Assembly (NCBI RefSeq): GCF_902506205.1
Contig: NZ_LR732816.1
Coordinates: 1,089,849 to 1,153,848 of the forward strand
DNA from: Brevundimonas sp. G8
GTDB lineage: Bacteria > Pseudomonadota > Alphaproteobacteria > Caulobacterales > Caulobacteraceae
DNA length: 64,000 nucleotides
Direction of reading: 5' to 3'
Both the position numbers and the translations under genes were made by a program. Numbering within the stretch: position 1 is the stretch's first letter; the number at the start of each line of letters is the position of its first letter. The notes below the pieces were generated by a model. It was not told the DNA's origin. It saw only the letters and a list, made by a program, of their open reading frames with translations, and did not search any database. Of the stretch, positions 15,263-25,006 are shown piece after piece.

Positions 15263-15400
15263 ATGCGCAAGATTTTCGTTCTGGTCGCCGCCGCCGCCGC
15301 CCTGACCACCGCCGCCTGCAATACCGTCGAAGGCGTGGGCCGCGATACCCAAGCCGCCGGCCAAGCCGTGACCGGCGCCGCCCAAGACGCCAAGAACTAA
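15263..15400 (+). CDS. Entericidin-like small lipoprotein
   Basis: This 45-residue lipoprotein opens MRKIFVLVAAAAALTTAACN, a signal peptide with a TAAC lipobox. The mature part TVEGVGRDTQAAGQAVTGAA is the entericidin A/B signature. Such envelope peptides are commonly induced in stationary phase and stress. A perfect EcfG promoter upstream and a strong terminator downstream make this a single-gene stress transcription unit. The role in cell lysis proposed for E. coli entericidin B is not established here. Confidence 0.9.
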   Translation: MRKIFVLVAAAAALTTAACNTVEGVGRDTQAAGQAVTGAAQDAKN

Positions 15401-15438
15401 TCGACGGCCGCAGCCTCGGCTGCATCGTCGGACTTGCA

Positions 15439-15469
15439 AGGCCCCGCATCGTCGGGGCCTTGTTCGTTT
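15439..15469 (+). terminator. Intrinsic terminator of the entericidin-like gene
   Basis: AGGCCCCG and CGGGGCCT arms around a CATCGT loop are followed by TGTTCGTTT, 38 bases after the stop codon. Confidence 0.88.
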
Positions 15470-15494
15470 CAGGACCGTGACAGGAGCTTCTCTC

Positions 15495-16949
15495 GTGAAC
15501 CACACCGCCCGCCACGCCGGCCTTGCGCTGCTGCGCCAGCACGCCTTGATCGCCGGAGAGCCCATCCTTGCGAACGGTGCAGGCATCGCCGTCGATGATC
15601 CGGCGACCGGCGAAGTCATCGGCCATGTCCCCGACCTGGGCGCCGCCGAAACCGAACGGGCGATCGCGGCGGCGGCCGAGGCGTTCAAGACCTGGTCCCG
15701 CTCCGATCCTCATGAGCGCGCCGCCTTCCTGCGCAAATGGGCCGCGCTGATCGACGACAATGTCGAGGGGCTGGGCGCGCTGATGGCGCTGGAGAACGGC
15801 AAGCCGTTCGACGAGGCCAAAGGCGAAGTGACATACGCCAACGGCTTCCTGAAATGGTTCGCGGGCCAGGCCGAACGCTTGATCGGCGAGACCCAGGACA
15901 GTCCGCTGGGCCATCTGATCCTGACCTATCGCGAGGCGGTCGGGCCGTGCGCCCTGATCACGCCATGGAACTTCCCCGCGGCCATGCTGACCCGCAAGCT
16001 GGGCCCCGCTTTCGCCGCCGGCTGCACCGCCGTGGTCAAGCCGGCCAGCCAGACCCCCTTCACCGCCATCGCCCTGGCCGAACTGGCCTATCAGGCCGGT
16101 CTGCCCAAGGGCGCCCTGTCCATCGTCACGGGCGACGCCGCGACCATCGGCAAGGTGCTGACCGACAGCCCCTTGATCCGCAAACTGTCGTTCACCGGCT
16201 CGACCGGCGTGGGCCGCAAGCTGGCGGAACAATGCGCCCCGACCTTGAAGCGGGTGTCGATGGAGTTGGGCGGCGCCGCCCCCCTGATCGTCTTCGCCGA
16301 CGCCGATCTGGATTTGGCCGTCGCCGAGACCATCAAGGGCAAGTTCAGGAACTCGGGCCAGACCTGCGTCTGTCCCAACCGTGTCTATGTAGAACGGTCG
16401 GTCGCCGAGACCTATGCCGAGAAACTGGCCGCCGAGGTCGCGAAGATCGTGGTCGGGAACGCCTTCGAAGACGGCGTGAAGGTCGGGCCTCTGATCGAGG
16501 ACAAGGCGATCGACAAGGTCGAGAAACATGTCGCGGCGATCAAGGCCGACGGCGGCCGGGTTCTCACCGGTGGATCGCGCCATGAGCTGGGCGGCCGCTT
16601 CTTCCAGCCGACCGTGACCCTGGGCGGGAACGACGCACTGTTCCGCGAGGAGGAGACGTTCGGCCCGATGATCCCCGTCTTCGCCTTCGACACCGAGGAT
16701 GAGGTTCTGGAGAAGGCCAACGCCAGCGACTACGGCCTCGCCTCTTATCTGTTCACGCGCGACCTGGACCGCGCCATGCGGTTTTCGCGCCGGATCGAGG
16801 CGGGTATGTGCGGGGTCAACACCGGCCTGATCTCCACCGCCGTCGCCCCGTTCGGCGGGGTCAAGCAATCGGGCTATGGCCGCGAGGGCTCGATCCACGG
16901 CATCGACGAATATGTGGACATCAAGACGGTGACCCTGGCGCTGCGGTGA
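15495..16949 (+). CDS. gabD: NAD(P)-dependent succinate-semialdehyde dehydrogenase (GabD family)
   Basis: This aldehyde dehydrogenase of 484 residues oxidises succinate semialdehyde to succinate, the last step of GABA catabolism. I start at GTG 15495 because AGGAG lies 8 bases upstream; a GTG at 15477 is possible. Landmarks are ALITPWNFPAAMLTRKLGPA, SFTGSTGVGRKL in the cofactor loop, the catalytic Glu in MELGGAAPLIVF and the catalytic Cys in NSGQTCVCPNR. The second Cys of CVC is the partner typical of redox-sensitive GabD enzymes. Substrate assignment is by family resemblance; close aldehyde dehydrogenases act on glutarate semialdehyde. Confidence 0.9.
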   Translation: MNHTARHAGLALLRQHALIAGEPILANGAGIAVDDPATGEVIGHVPDLGAAETERAIAAAAEAFKTWSRSDPHERAAFLRKWAALIDDNVEGLGALMALENGKPFDEAKGEVTYANGFLKWFAGQAERLIGETQDSPLGHLILTYREAVGPCALITPWNFPAAMLTRKLGPAFAAGCTAVVKPASQTPFTAIALAELAYQAGLPKGALSIVTGDAATIGKVLTDSPLIRKLSFTGSTGVGRKLAEQCAPTLKRVSMELGGAAPLIVFADADLDLAVAETIKGKFRNSGQTCVCPNRVYVERSVAETYAEKLAAEVAKIVVGNAFEDGVKVGPLIEDKAIDKVEKHVAAIKADGGRVLTGGSRHELGGRFFQPTVTLGGNDALFREEETFGPMIPVFAFDTEDEVLEKANASDYGLASYLFTRDLDRAMRFSRRIEAGMCGVNTGLISTAVAPFGGVKQSGYGREGSIHGIDEYVDIKTVTLALR

Positions 16950-17690
16950 TCAGACCGTCAGGGAAATCCCGCCGACGTTCAGGTTTTTGCTCGCATCATC
17001 GACGGCCTTGAGTGCATCAGCGGCGGCCTTCTCCGCCGTCTCGGCGTCGCGCCGTTCGACCGGATCGGCCTTGGAAGCGAACGCCTGTTTGGCCATGGCC
17101 TTGATCTGATTGGCGAGGCCGCGAACGTCGGTCAGGAAGTCCCTGTCAGCCTGGCTGGACACGCCGCGACGTGACGCATCGGCCAGCTTGACCTCGGCGT
17201 CCTGCGCCATGCGCTGGTAGGGATTGTCGGGCGATCCGGCCTCGTCCTGTTTTGGCTCGTCCGCCTGTTCTGTCGCGACAGCTTGGGCCGTAGCGGCGGC
17301 GTCCCCTGCCTCGACCTGCGCCGCGCCCACATCGGCCGACGGGGTCGAGGCGGCGGGTGTCGCCGTCACGCCCAGATCGCCGGCGGACCCGCCCGCCCCG
17401 GCATAGCTGCTGACCGCCGATTTCAGTTCGCGCGCCAACTGGGCCAGCACCTTGGGATCGACGGGACTGCTCATCTTCAGCATCTGCAGCCGGGCCTTGA
17501 GCTGATTCACCCGCTGTTTGGCGGCGGCCTTCTTCTGGTCCGAGGCGTTGGTGTTCATCTGTTTCAACGTCGCCACCGCCGACCTGGCGTCACGCAGCCG
17601 GGCGGCGGATCGCTCGTCCGCCGCCTTCTCGCGCTGGACCCGGCCCTCGTTCAGGACATTGACCATGGCGCTGGCGGACGAGACGTTCAT
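16950..17690 (-). CDS. Hypothetical protein, Ala-rich coiled coil
   Basis: I do not recognise this 246-residue protein. It has no signal peptide or membrane segment. Residues 15-100 are highly charged and helical (REKAADERSAARLRDARSAV, QKKAAAKQRVNQLKARLQML) and likely form a coiled coil. Residues 100-150 are an Ala/Thr/Pro-rich linker, and residues 155-235 are again helical with VSSQADRDFLTDVRGLANQI. It ends NLNVGGISLTV. Opening MNVSSASAMVNVLNE and this end recall secreted or surface-associated regulatory proteins, but that is only an impression. Its stop codon abuts that of gabD in the hexamer TGATCA. Confidence 0.75.
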   Translation of the reverse strand: MNVSSASAMVNVLNEGRVQREKAADERSAARLRDARSAVATLKQMNTNASDQKKAAAKQRVNQLKARLQMLKMSSPVDPKVLAQLARELKSAVSSYAGAGGSAGDLGVTATPAASTPSADVGAAQVEAGDAAATAQAVATEQADEPKQDEAGSPDNPYQRMAQDAEVKLADASRRGVSSQADRDFLTDVRGLANQIKAMAKQAFASKADPVERRDAETAEKAAADALKAVDDASKNLNVGGISLTV

Positions 17691-17729
17691 GGGCGAAGAG
17701 TCTGGGTGGCGTCGCTTAATGACCTATGA

Positions 17730-18824
<1,095 letters not shown>

Positions 18825-20003
18825 TCAGGCCTCCGGCGCGGGCTCGGGTTCAGGCTCGGGTTTGCGCCGGGTCGATTTCGACTTGGCGGGCTTCTTGTCC
18901 TCGTCCGCATAAGGTTCGCCGTCGCCGGAGAGCAGGATCGCCATCCAGCGCGAGCCCTTAAACTCGGCCAGGATCGCCATGGCCATCACCGCAAGCGGCG
19001 TGGACAGGAACATGCCGATCACGCCCCACATCTTGCCCCAGAAGGCCAGGGCCAGCAGCACCACGACCGGATCGATGTTCTGGTTCTCGCCCTGCATGCG
19101 CGGCTGGATGAAGTTGCCGACGACGAACAGGATGACCTGCAATCCGACCAGAAGGATCGCGGCGGGCCAGTAGCTCTCGAACTGGACCAGGGCGAACAGC
19201 GGCGGCGCCAGGCCTGCGACCGCCCCGCCCAGCACGGGGATGAAGCCGACGATGAAGATGACGAAGGTCCAGAACTCGGCGTTCTGAAGCCCGACCGCCC
19301 GCATCAGGATCCAGGCGACGACGCAGATCATCACCCCCGTCACCGACTGAACCCATATATAGCCCTCGACCCCGCCGCGCACGCGCTGGAACACGGCGAC
19401 AGCCTCGTCGCGCTGGGCCTCGGACGGGAACATGGCGATGATCTTGCGCCGGAACCCGACCTGCGACGCCAGGAGAAAGCCCAGATAGATGAGGACGAAG
19501 AAGGCGCCCGAGGCGATGCCTTGCACTTGGAAGGCCATCGACGTCAGATAGCCGCGCACGTCGATGCCGTTGATCAGGTCCTGAGCCGTCGGCGGATTGG
19601 CCAGTCGCACGACGCCATAAACGTCGCGAATGATCTGATCGATGCGCGGGCCGATGTTCTGGGACACGCCCGACGCCTCGCCGAAGAAGCCAGCCGCGCC
19701 GTTCACGATGATGGCGATAGAGGCGAAGAAGGCCAGCACCACCAGGGTCAAGGCCGCGATCCCGGCCCATCGGTGGTTCAGCGGCGTGCGCGCCTCGACC
19801 AACCGCTTCACGCCGTCGATCATGATCAGCAGGAAGATGGCCATGGCCAGCGGGGTCAGGATGTCCCGTAACCAATAGACCGCCGCCCCCGCCGCCACCG
19901 TGGCGATGACGCCCAGGGCGTTGCGGGACACGGCCGAGGACGGCATGGCGACGGGGCTTTTCATGCCTGTGTTGTCGAACCGCCCGGCTTCGGCGTCAAT
20001 CAC
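18825..20003 (-). CDS. AI-2E family transporter (PerM-like membrane protein)
   Basis: This integral membrane protein has seven to eight predicted helices (for example VIATVAAGAAVYWLRDILTP, GVMICVVAWILMRAVGL). It carries the family hallmarks FIPVLGGAVAGLAPPLFALV and GNFIQPRMQGE. Members are annotated as AI-2 exporters or sodium/proton antiporters; the substrate here is unknown. The C-terminal tail is Lys/Glu/Pro-rich. The longest frame starts at 20003, but MKSPVAMPSSA at 19964 is equally likely. Its stop codon directly abuts that of obgE. Confidence 0.85.
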   Translation of the reverse strand: MIDAEAGRFDNTGMKSPVAMPSSAVSRNALGVIATVAAGAAVYWLRDILTPLAMAIFLLIMIDGVKRLVEARTPLNHRWAGIAALTLVVLAFFASIAIIVNGAAGFFGEASGVSQNIGPRIDQIIRDVYGVVRLANPPTAQDLINGIDVRGYLTSMAFQVQGIASGAFFVLIYLGFLLASQVGFRRKIIAMFPSEAQRDEAVAVFQRVRGGVEGYIWVQSVTGVMICVVAWILMRAVGLQNAEFWTFVIFIVGFIPVLGGAVAGLAPPLFALVQFESYWPAAILLVGLQVILFVVGNFIQPRMQGENQNIDPVVVLLALAFWGKMWGVIGMFLSTPLAVMAMAILAEFKGSRWMAILLSGDGEPYADEDKKPAKSKSTRRKPEPEPEPAPEA

Positions 20004-20062
20004 TGTTCCGACCGCGTTTGGAACGCGCTAGACCTTTCTTCGAGACGTCATCGGAGACCTTC

Positions 20063-21625
20063 ATGACCGACGCCCTGCCCGGCCTGTTCCTCGGCCAGTC
20101 CGACGCCGACCAGCCGGAAAGCCTGCTGTTCAATCGCGCCAACCGCCACGGCGTCGTCGCCGGCGCGACCGGAACGGGCAAGACGGTCACGCTTCAGATC
20201 ATGGCCCAAGGCTTTTCCGACGCCGGGGTGCCGGTCTTCTGCGCCGACGTGAAGGGCGACCTGTCGGGCATTTCCCAGGTCGGAACCCCGAACGAGAAGC
20301 TGTTGGCCCGCGCGACCGAGATGGGCCTGACCCTGACGCCCCGCGCTGCGCCGACCGTCTTCTGGGACCTGTACGGTCAGAAGGGCCACCCGATCCGCAC
20401 CACCGTGTCCGAGATCGGCCCGGTGCTGATGGCGCGGATGTTGAACCTGAACGACGTGCAGGAGGGCGTTCTGACCGTCGTCTTCCACGTCGCTGACAAG
20501 GAGGGCCTGCTGCTGCTGGACCTCGACGATCTGCGCAGCTTGCTGGTCTATGTCGGCGAGAACGCCGAGCGGATCGGGCGCGAGGTCGGCAATGTGGCCC
20601 CCGCCTCCATCGCCGCCATCCAGCGCTCACTGCTGCAGGTCGAGCAACAGGGCGGCGACGCCTTCTTTGGCGAACCGGCGCTGAAGCTGGAAGACATGAT
20701 CCGCGTCGGCCTGGACGGGCGGGGCCAGGTCAATGTGCTGGATTCGACCCGACTGATGAACAGCCCGCGCCTCTATGCGGCCTTCCTGCTGTGGCTGCTG
20801 TCCGAACTGTTCGAACAACTGCCGGAGGTCGGCGACCCGGAAAAGCCGCGCCTGGTCTTCTTCTTCGACGAGGCTCACCTGCTGTTCAACGACGCCCCGC
20901 GCGCCCTCTTGGAAAAGGTCGAACAGGTCGTCCGCCTGATCCGTTCCAAGGGTGTGGGCGTCTATTTCGTCACCCAGAACCCGGCCGACATTCCCGACAG
21001 CGTCCTGGCCCAGTTGGGCAACCGCATCCAGCACGCCCTTCGCGCCTATACGCCGTCGGAACAAAAGGGGCTGAAGGCCGCCTCGCAAAGCTTCCGCGTC
21101 AACGCCGCCTTCGATACCGCCGAGGCCATCCAGGGTCTGGGCGTGGGCGAGGCCCTGGTCTCGGTGCTGGACGAAAAGGGCGCGCCGACCATCGTGGCCC
21201 GCACCAAGATCCGCCCGCCCGCCTCGCGCCTGGGCCCCGCAACCGACGCCGAGCGCGCCGCGATCATGGCCGCCAGTCCCGTGCGTGGCCTCTACGATCA
21301 GGTTCTGAACCGCGAATCCGCCGCCGAAATCCTGGCCAACCGCCACGGCGCCGCCGATCAGGCAGCGGCTCAGGCGAAGGCCCAGGTCGAGGCCGACAAG
21401 GCCGCTCAGCTTCAGGCCAAGGCCGATGAGAAAGCGGCCCAGGCCCAAGCCAAGGCGCAGGCTCAGGCCGATGCGCGGGCCGCGCGCGCGACAGCGACCC
21501 CGGCCCGCCGTTCCACGCGCGAAACACCGATCGAAGCCATGACCAAATCGGTCCTTCGCACCGCCGGATCGACCCTGACCCGCGAGCTGATGCGCGGCCT
21601 GCTGGGCGGGTTGAAACGGCGCTAG
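20063..21625 (+). CDS. HerA-like P-loop ATPase, DUF853 (YjgR family)
   Basis: This 520-residue ATPase of the HerA/FtsK superfamily starts at ATG 20063 after a GGAG site. Walker A is GATGTGKTVTLQIMAQGF, followed by FCADVKGDLSG. The Walker B region is PRLVFFFDEAHLLFNDAP, and a sensor region reads GVGVYFVTQNPADIPDSVL. After about residue 425 comes a long Ala/Gln/Lys coiled coil, then TPIEAMTKSVLRTAGSTL and GLLGGLKRR at the end. DNA translocation or processing is inferred from the superfamily; no specific role is known. Confidence 0.88.
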   Translation: MTDALPGLFLGQSDADQPESLLFNRANRHGVVAGATGTGKTVTLQIMAQGFSDAGVPVFCADVKGDLSGISQVGTPNEKLLARATEMGLTLTPRAAPTVFWDLYGQKGHPIRTTVSEIGPVLMARMLNLNDVQEGVLTVVFHVADKEGLLLLDLDDLRSLLVYVGENAERIGREVGNVAPASIAAIQRSLLQVEQQGGDAFFGEPALKLEDMIRVGLDGRGQVNVLDSTRLMNSPRLYAAFLLWLLSELFEQLPEVGDPEKPRLVFFFDEAHLLFNDAPRALLEKVEQVVRLIRSKGVGVYFVTQNPADIPDSVLAQLGNRIQHALRAYTPSEQKGLKAASQSFRVNAAFDTAEAIQGLGVGEALVSVLDEKGAPTIVARTKIRPPASRLGPATDAERAAIMAASPVRGLYDQVLNRESAAEILANRHGAADQAAAQAKAQVEADKAAQLQAKADEKAAQAQAKAQAQADARAARATATPARRSTRETPIEAMTKSVLRTAGSTLTRELMRGLLGGLKRR

Positions 21626-21674
21626 GTTCCGCGCGGGTCTTGCAACGGGGCGGGGGCGAGCGCATCTCCCGCCC

Positions 21675-22235
21675 ATGTTCATCCAGACCGAACCCACGCC
21701 CAATCCGAACGTGCTGAAATTCCTGCCCGGCCGCGACGTGTCGCCGGCCGCCGCGCTGGAGTACCGCACCATCGACGAGGCGACGGCCTCGCCCCTGGCC
21801 GAGGCCCTGTTCGAGTTGGAAGGCGTCGACGGCGTCTTCTTCGGCGCCGACTATGTGTCCGTGACCCGGCAACCCCAGGGGCCGGAGTGGTCGGAGATGA
21901 AGGCGCCCATCCTGGGCGTCGTCATGGATCATTTCGTCTCGGGCCAGCCGCTGACGCGCGGCGCGAGCGCCGAGACCGACGGCCATGCCGAGGACGACAG
22001 CGAGATCGTCGCCGAGATCAAGGCCCTCTTGGACAGCCGCATCCGCCCGGCCGTGGCCCAGGACGGCGGCGACATCCTGTTCGATTCCTTCGACGAATCG
22101 ACCGGCGTATTGAATCTGCGGATGCGCGGCGCCTGCGCCGGCTGCCCGTCGTCGTCGGCCACGCTGAAGGCCGGCGTCGAGCAGATGATGCGCCACTATG
22201 TGCCGGAAGTGACGCGGGTCGAGCAGACGATCTGA
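21675..22235 (+). CDS. Nfu-type iron-sulfur cluster carrier
   Basis: This 186-residue protein has an N-terminal Nfu_N domain (MFIQTEPTPNPNVLKFLPGR, GVDGVFFGADYVSVTR) and a C-terminal NifU-like domain (RPAVAQDGGDILF). The cluster-binding motif is CAGCPSS. Two subunits share one [4Fe-4S] cluster through these Cys pairs and pass it to client enzymes such as lipoyl synthase or aconitase. MiaB, a radical-SAM enzyme, is encoded 3 kb downstream. Confidence 0.95.
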   Translation: MFIQTEPTPNPNVLKFLPGRDVSPAAALEYRTIDEATASPLAEALFELEGVDGVFFGADYVSVTRQPQGPEWSEMKAPILGVVMDHFVSGQPLTRGASAETDGHAEDDSEIVAEIKALLDSRIRPAVAQDGGDILFDSFDESTGVLNLRMRGACAGCPSSSATLKAGVEQMMRHYVPEVTRVEQTI

Positions 22236-22289
22236 TCGTTTCGACGGTTTCGTCTCGCCAGACAGGCCGTCGGGCGTCATCTTAAGTTG

Positions 22290-22871
22290 GTGCCACGCTT
22301 CGTTCCCGACCCTGAAGTTCTCCGCCTCGGCGAAGCCCTCGCCGCCTTGCGTCGCGAGCGCGGTCTCTCGCAGGCCGAAGCGGGCGCGCGCCTGAACATG
22401 ACCAGCCAGGGGTGGGGTCTTTATGAATCCGGCCGGCGTCCCGGTCTGTTCCGACCCGATGTGCAACGTCGCCTGACCAGCGCGCTGGACGCCAGTCCAG
22501 ACGCCCTGGCCTTGCTGGTGTCCGGTAAGGCCGAACCGCCGGAGACATCTGATCCAACAGGCGTGCAAGGCCGAGGGCGCACCTTTGAAGGCCGACCGGC
22601 CGGTTTGAAACGCATCAAGGTCCGCAACGAAAACCTGTCGCCCTGGGCCGAACCCGGCGTGCAGTTGGAATACGAACCGGATCTGTGGCCTCGACAAGGC
22701 CAAGGCTGTGTGATCGAGATGACGGACGGATCGACGCGGGTGCGATTATTCGAGCGGGCCAGCGATCAAGAGATGCACGTTCGTGGCGCGGGTGGGCTCG
22801 ACAAGGCCGAGACCATCGACCGCCGCTTGGTCGTCAGAACGTCCGCCATCGTCGCCCGACTGGAGCGATGA
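22290..22871 (+). CDS. XRE-family regulator with a degenerate S24/LexA-like C-terminal domain
   Basis: This is a putative repressor of about 193 residues starting at GTG 22290 (a TTG lies one codon upstream). Residues 10-65 form a helix-turn-helix (LRRERGLSQAEAGARLNMTSQGWGLYESG). The C-terminal part contains RQGQGCVIEMTDGSTRVRLF and ends RRLVVRTSAIVARLER. This resembles the beta-rich fold of phage-repressor S24 domains, but the Ser and Lys of the autoprotease are not visible. It may be a repressor that keeps the dimerisation fold and has lost self-cleavage. It precedes a second XRE gene by 45 bases. Confidence 0.65.
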   Translation: MPRFVPDPEVLRLGEALAALRRERGLSQAEAGARLNMTSQGWGLYESGRRPGLFRPDVQRRLTSALDASPDALALLVSGKAEPPETSDPTGVQGRGRTFEGRPAGLKRIKVRNENLSPWAEPGVQLEYEPDLWPRQGQGCVIEMTDGSTRVRLFERASDQEMHVRGAGGLDKAETIDRRLVVRTSAIVARLER

Positions 22872-22916
22872 AACGAAAAAGTTGCACTCTCGGTAAGGTT
22901 GTGAAACTGTCCTCTT

Positions 22917-23324
22917 ATGGACAAGGCGGACGCTAAAACACGCAAGACGGCCCGCGCGGTCGAGCCTCTGGATGTTCTGGTCGGCGCGCGAATCATGGCG
23001 CGACGCACCGCGCTGGGCCTGTCACAAACGGCTCTCGGCGAAATGGTCGGCGTCAGTTGCCAGCAACTTCAGAAATACGAAGGCGGAAAGAATCGCATCT
23101 CGGCGGCGCGTCTGCACCGCCTGGCCCTCGCCTTGGGACTTCCCGTCGAAGCCTTCTTTCCGGATCGGCCAAAAGCGAGCGACGACCCCGAACTTGTGGT
23201 GATCAAGTCTCTGGCCGCGACGATCGAGGGACGCGCCATGGCCGACGGATTTTCCCGCATCGACGACCGCGCAGTGCGCCAGGCCCTGACACGGCTGGTG
23301 GAGGTTCTCGCCAGAGCGGCCTAG
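22917..23324 (+). CDS. XRE-family transcriptional regulator
   Basis: This 135-residue protein has one helix-turn-helix domain (residues 22-80: GARIMARRTALGLSQTALGE, VGVSCQQLQKYEGGKNRISA) and a short helical C-terminus. It is a close relative in design of the regulator at 29511, which shares the Q-x-x-QKYE-x-G-x-NR-x-SA core, a type abundant in Caulobacterales. Targets are unknown. It is followed ten bases later by tsaB, so it may be read into the tsaB-rimI-fur run. Confidence 0.85.
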   Translation: MDKADAKTRKTARAVEPLDVLVGARIMARRTALGLSQTALGEMVGVSCQQLQKYEGGKNRISAARLHRLALALGLPVEAFFPDRPKASDDPELVVIKSLAATIEGRAMADGFSRIDDRAVRQALTRLVEVLARAA

Positions 23325-23334
23325 AAGGCCCTTC

Positions 23335-24015
23335 ATGAGACTTCTGGTGATCGATACGGCGCTCGGCGCCTGCACGGCGGCGGTGTTCCAGGACGGCCGC
23401 CCCCTGGCCGTGCGGTTCGAACCGATGACCAAGGGCCATCAGGAACGTTTGGGCGGCCTGGTTCGCGATGTGATGGCGCAAGCGGGCGACGGCTTCGACA
23501 GCCTGGACCGGATCGGCGTCACCGTCGGGCCGGGATCGTTCACAGGCCTGCGTGTCGGTCTGGCCTTCGCCCAGGGACTGGGCGCGGCGCTGGATCGGCC
23601 CGTGGTCGGCATCTCCGCCCTGGACGCCCTCGCCGCCTCGCTGGAGGAGGCGACAGGGCCGGTTGCAGCCCTGATCGACGCGCGACGGGGCCAGGTTTAC
23701 GCTCGGCTGTTCACGAGCGGCGCAGCGCTTGGTCCAGACGAAGCACTTTCTCTGGAAGAGGCGGCGCGACGGGTCGCCGATACCGGTCCTGACGTCGCTC
23801 TGGTCGGCAATGGCGCAGCAGTGCTTGCGGAGGCCTTCTCCAACCTGAAGTTCGCCAATATCGACGACCGCGTTGCCCCATCGCCGGAAGCCTTGGCTCG
23901 CCTCGCCGCCGTCGCCGATCCGGCGACGCATCCGCCGCGTCCGCTCTACCTGCGCGCGCCCGACGCCACCCCGCCCAGCCGCCTGCCGGGCCAGCCCCGT
24001 CAACCGGCGTCATGA
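23335..24015 (+). CDS. tsaB: tRNA N6-threonylcarbamoyladenosine biosynthesis protein TsaB
   Basis: TsaB is the non-catalytic ASKHA-fold partner of TsaD in making t6A37 on ANN-decoding tRNAs. The 226 residues begin MRLLVIDTALGACTAAVF with the actin-like phosphate-1 loop, and include VTVGPGSFTGLRVGLAFAQG, the family signature. The stop overlaps the rimI start by four bases, the usual tsaB-rimI pairing. Confidence 0.94.
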   Translation: MRLLVIDTALGACTAAVFQDGRPLAVRFEPMTKGHQERLGGLVRDVMAQAGDGFDSLDRIGVTVGPGSFTGLRVGLAFAQGLGAALDRPVVGISALDALAASLEEATGPVAALIDARRGQVYARLFTSGAALGPDEALSLEEAARRVADTGPDVALVGNGAAVLAEAFSNLKFANIDDRVAPSPEALARLAAVADPATHPPRPLYLRAPDATPPSRLPGQPRQPAS

Positions 24016-24455
24016 CCGCATCGGACCCGGTCGCCCTCGCCGCCCTTCATGCCCAGGCCTTTGCGGCCCCCTGGAGCGCGCGCGAGTTCGCCGACCTGCT
24101 GTCCCAGCCCGGTGTCCTTGCGATCCAGGAACCCGACGGCTTTATCCTGATCCGCGTCGTGCTGGACGAGGCTGAAATCCTGACGCTGGCGGTCATTCCG
24201 ACGGCCCGCCGCCTCGGCCTGGGCCGTCGTTTGGTCGAAGAGGGCGCGGTCGTCGCGACGCAGGCCGGCGCCGCGCGACTGTTCCTCGAAGTCGCCGAGG
24301 ACAACACCCCCGCCCGCGCCCTTTATGACCGCGCAGGATTCCGTCAGATCGGCCGTCGAAAGGCCTATTATACGCAAGCCGACGGGTCTCGGACGGACGC
24401 CGTGGTGATGAGCCGCGATCTCTGTGTGGATCAGGCCAACGTGCCGCTTCCCTGA
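24012..24455 (+). CDS. rimI: Ribosomal-protein-alanine N-acetyltransferase RimI
   Basis: This 147-residue GNAT acetyltransferase modifies the N-terminus of ribosomal protein S18 in the model system. The acetyl-CoA site is ARRLGLGRRLVEEG, followed by LFLEVAEDNTPARALYDRAG and the C-terminal GFRQIGRRKAYYTQADG. It overlaps tsaB (ATGA), so the two are translationally coupled. Related GNATs acetylate other targets, so specificity is inferred from context. Confidence 0.9.
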   Translation: MTASDPVALAALHAQAFAAPWSAREFADLLSQPGVLAIQEPDGFILIRVVLDEAEILTLAVIPTARRLGLGRRLVEEGAVVATQAGAARLFLEVAEDNTPARALYDRAGFRQIGRRKAYYTQADGSRTDAVVMSRDLCVDQANVPLP

Positions 24456-24482
24456 TGCGATCCGAGCCCCTATTCTAGGGTC

Positions 24483-24968
24483 ATGGACCGGATCGAAAAA
24501 CTCTGCGCCGACCGCGGCATGCGTATGACTGAACAGCGTCGGGTGATCGCCCGCGTACTGTCGAACGCCGAAGACCACCCCGATGTCGAGGAGCTGTACC
24601 GCCGCGCCTCGGCCATCGACCCCCACATCTCGATCGCCACCGTCTATCGCACCGTGCGCCTGTTCGAAGAGGCAGGCGTGGTCGAGAAGCATGACTTCGG
24701 CGACGGCCGCAGCCGCTACGAAGAGGCGGGTGACGATCACCACGATCACCTGATCGACACCAAGTCCGGCGAGGTGATCGAGTTCTTCGACGCCGAGATC
24801 GAGCGGCTGAAGTCCGAGATCGCAGAACGGCTGGGCTTCCAGCTTATCGGCCACAAGCTTGAGCTTTACGGCGTCGCCATCGAGGGCGCCGAGCCGTCCA
24901 AGCGCGAAGGCCTGATCTTCACCCGCCACGCCGCGCGGGTCGATCCCGCCGATGTGGATGCGGGCTGA
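24483..24968 (+). CDS. fur: Ferric uptake regulator Fur
   Basis: This 161-residue Fur-family regulator opens [26 protein letters not shown], followed by the recognition helix [17 protein letters not shown]. The metal site is the HHDHLI motif with Glu/His neighbours, and the Cys pairs of Zur are absent. Fur or the related Mur/Irr proteins of alphaproteobacteria are the candidates; the absence of a haem-binding Cys-Pro favours Fur/Mur. It lies 27 bases after rimI and before miaB. Confidence 0.88.
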   Translation: MDRIEKLCADRGMRMTEQRRVIARVLSNAEDHPDVEELYRRASAIDPHISIATVYRTVRLFEEAGVVEKHDFGDGRSRYEEAGDDHHDHLIDTKSGEVIEFFDAEIERLKSEIAERLGFQLIGHKLELYGVAIEGAEPSKREGLIFTRHAARVDPADVDAG

Positions 24969-25006
24969 GCGCCCGTCTTGTCGGGGCGCGCCTTGTCGTC
25001 AGGGGC

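Noticed and set aside
17715-17729. Possible second CtrA box upstream of obgE
   Set aside because: It reads TTAA-N7-TGAA, with one mismatch in a short motif; too likely by chance.
20020-20044. Possible fifth EcfG promoter upstream of the HerA-like gene
   Set aside because: GGAAC is present, but 16-17 bases later there is CGAG or GAGA instead of CGTT.
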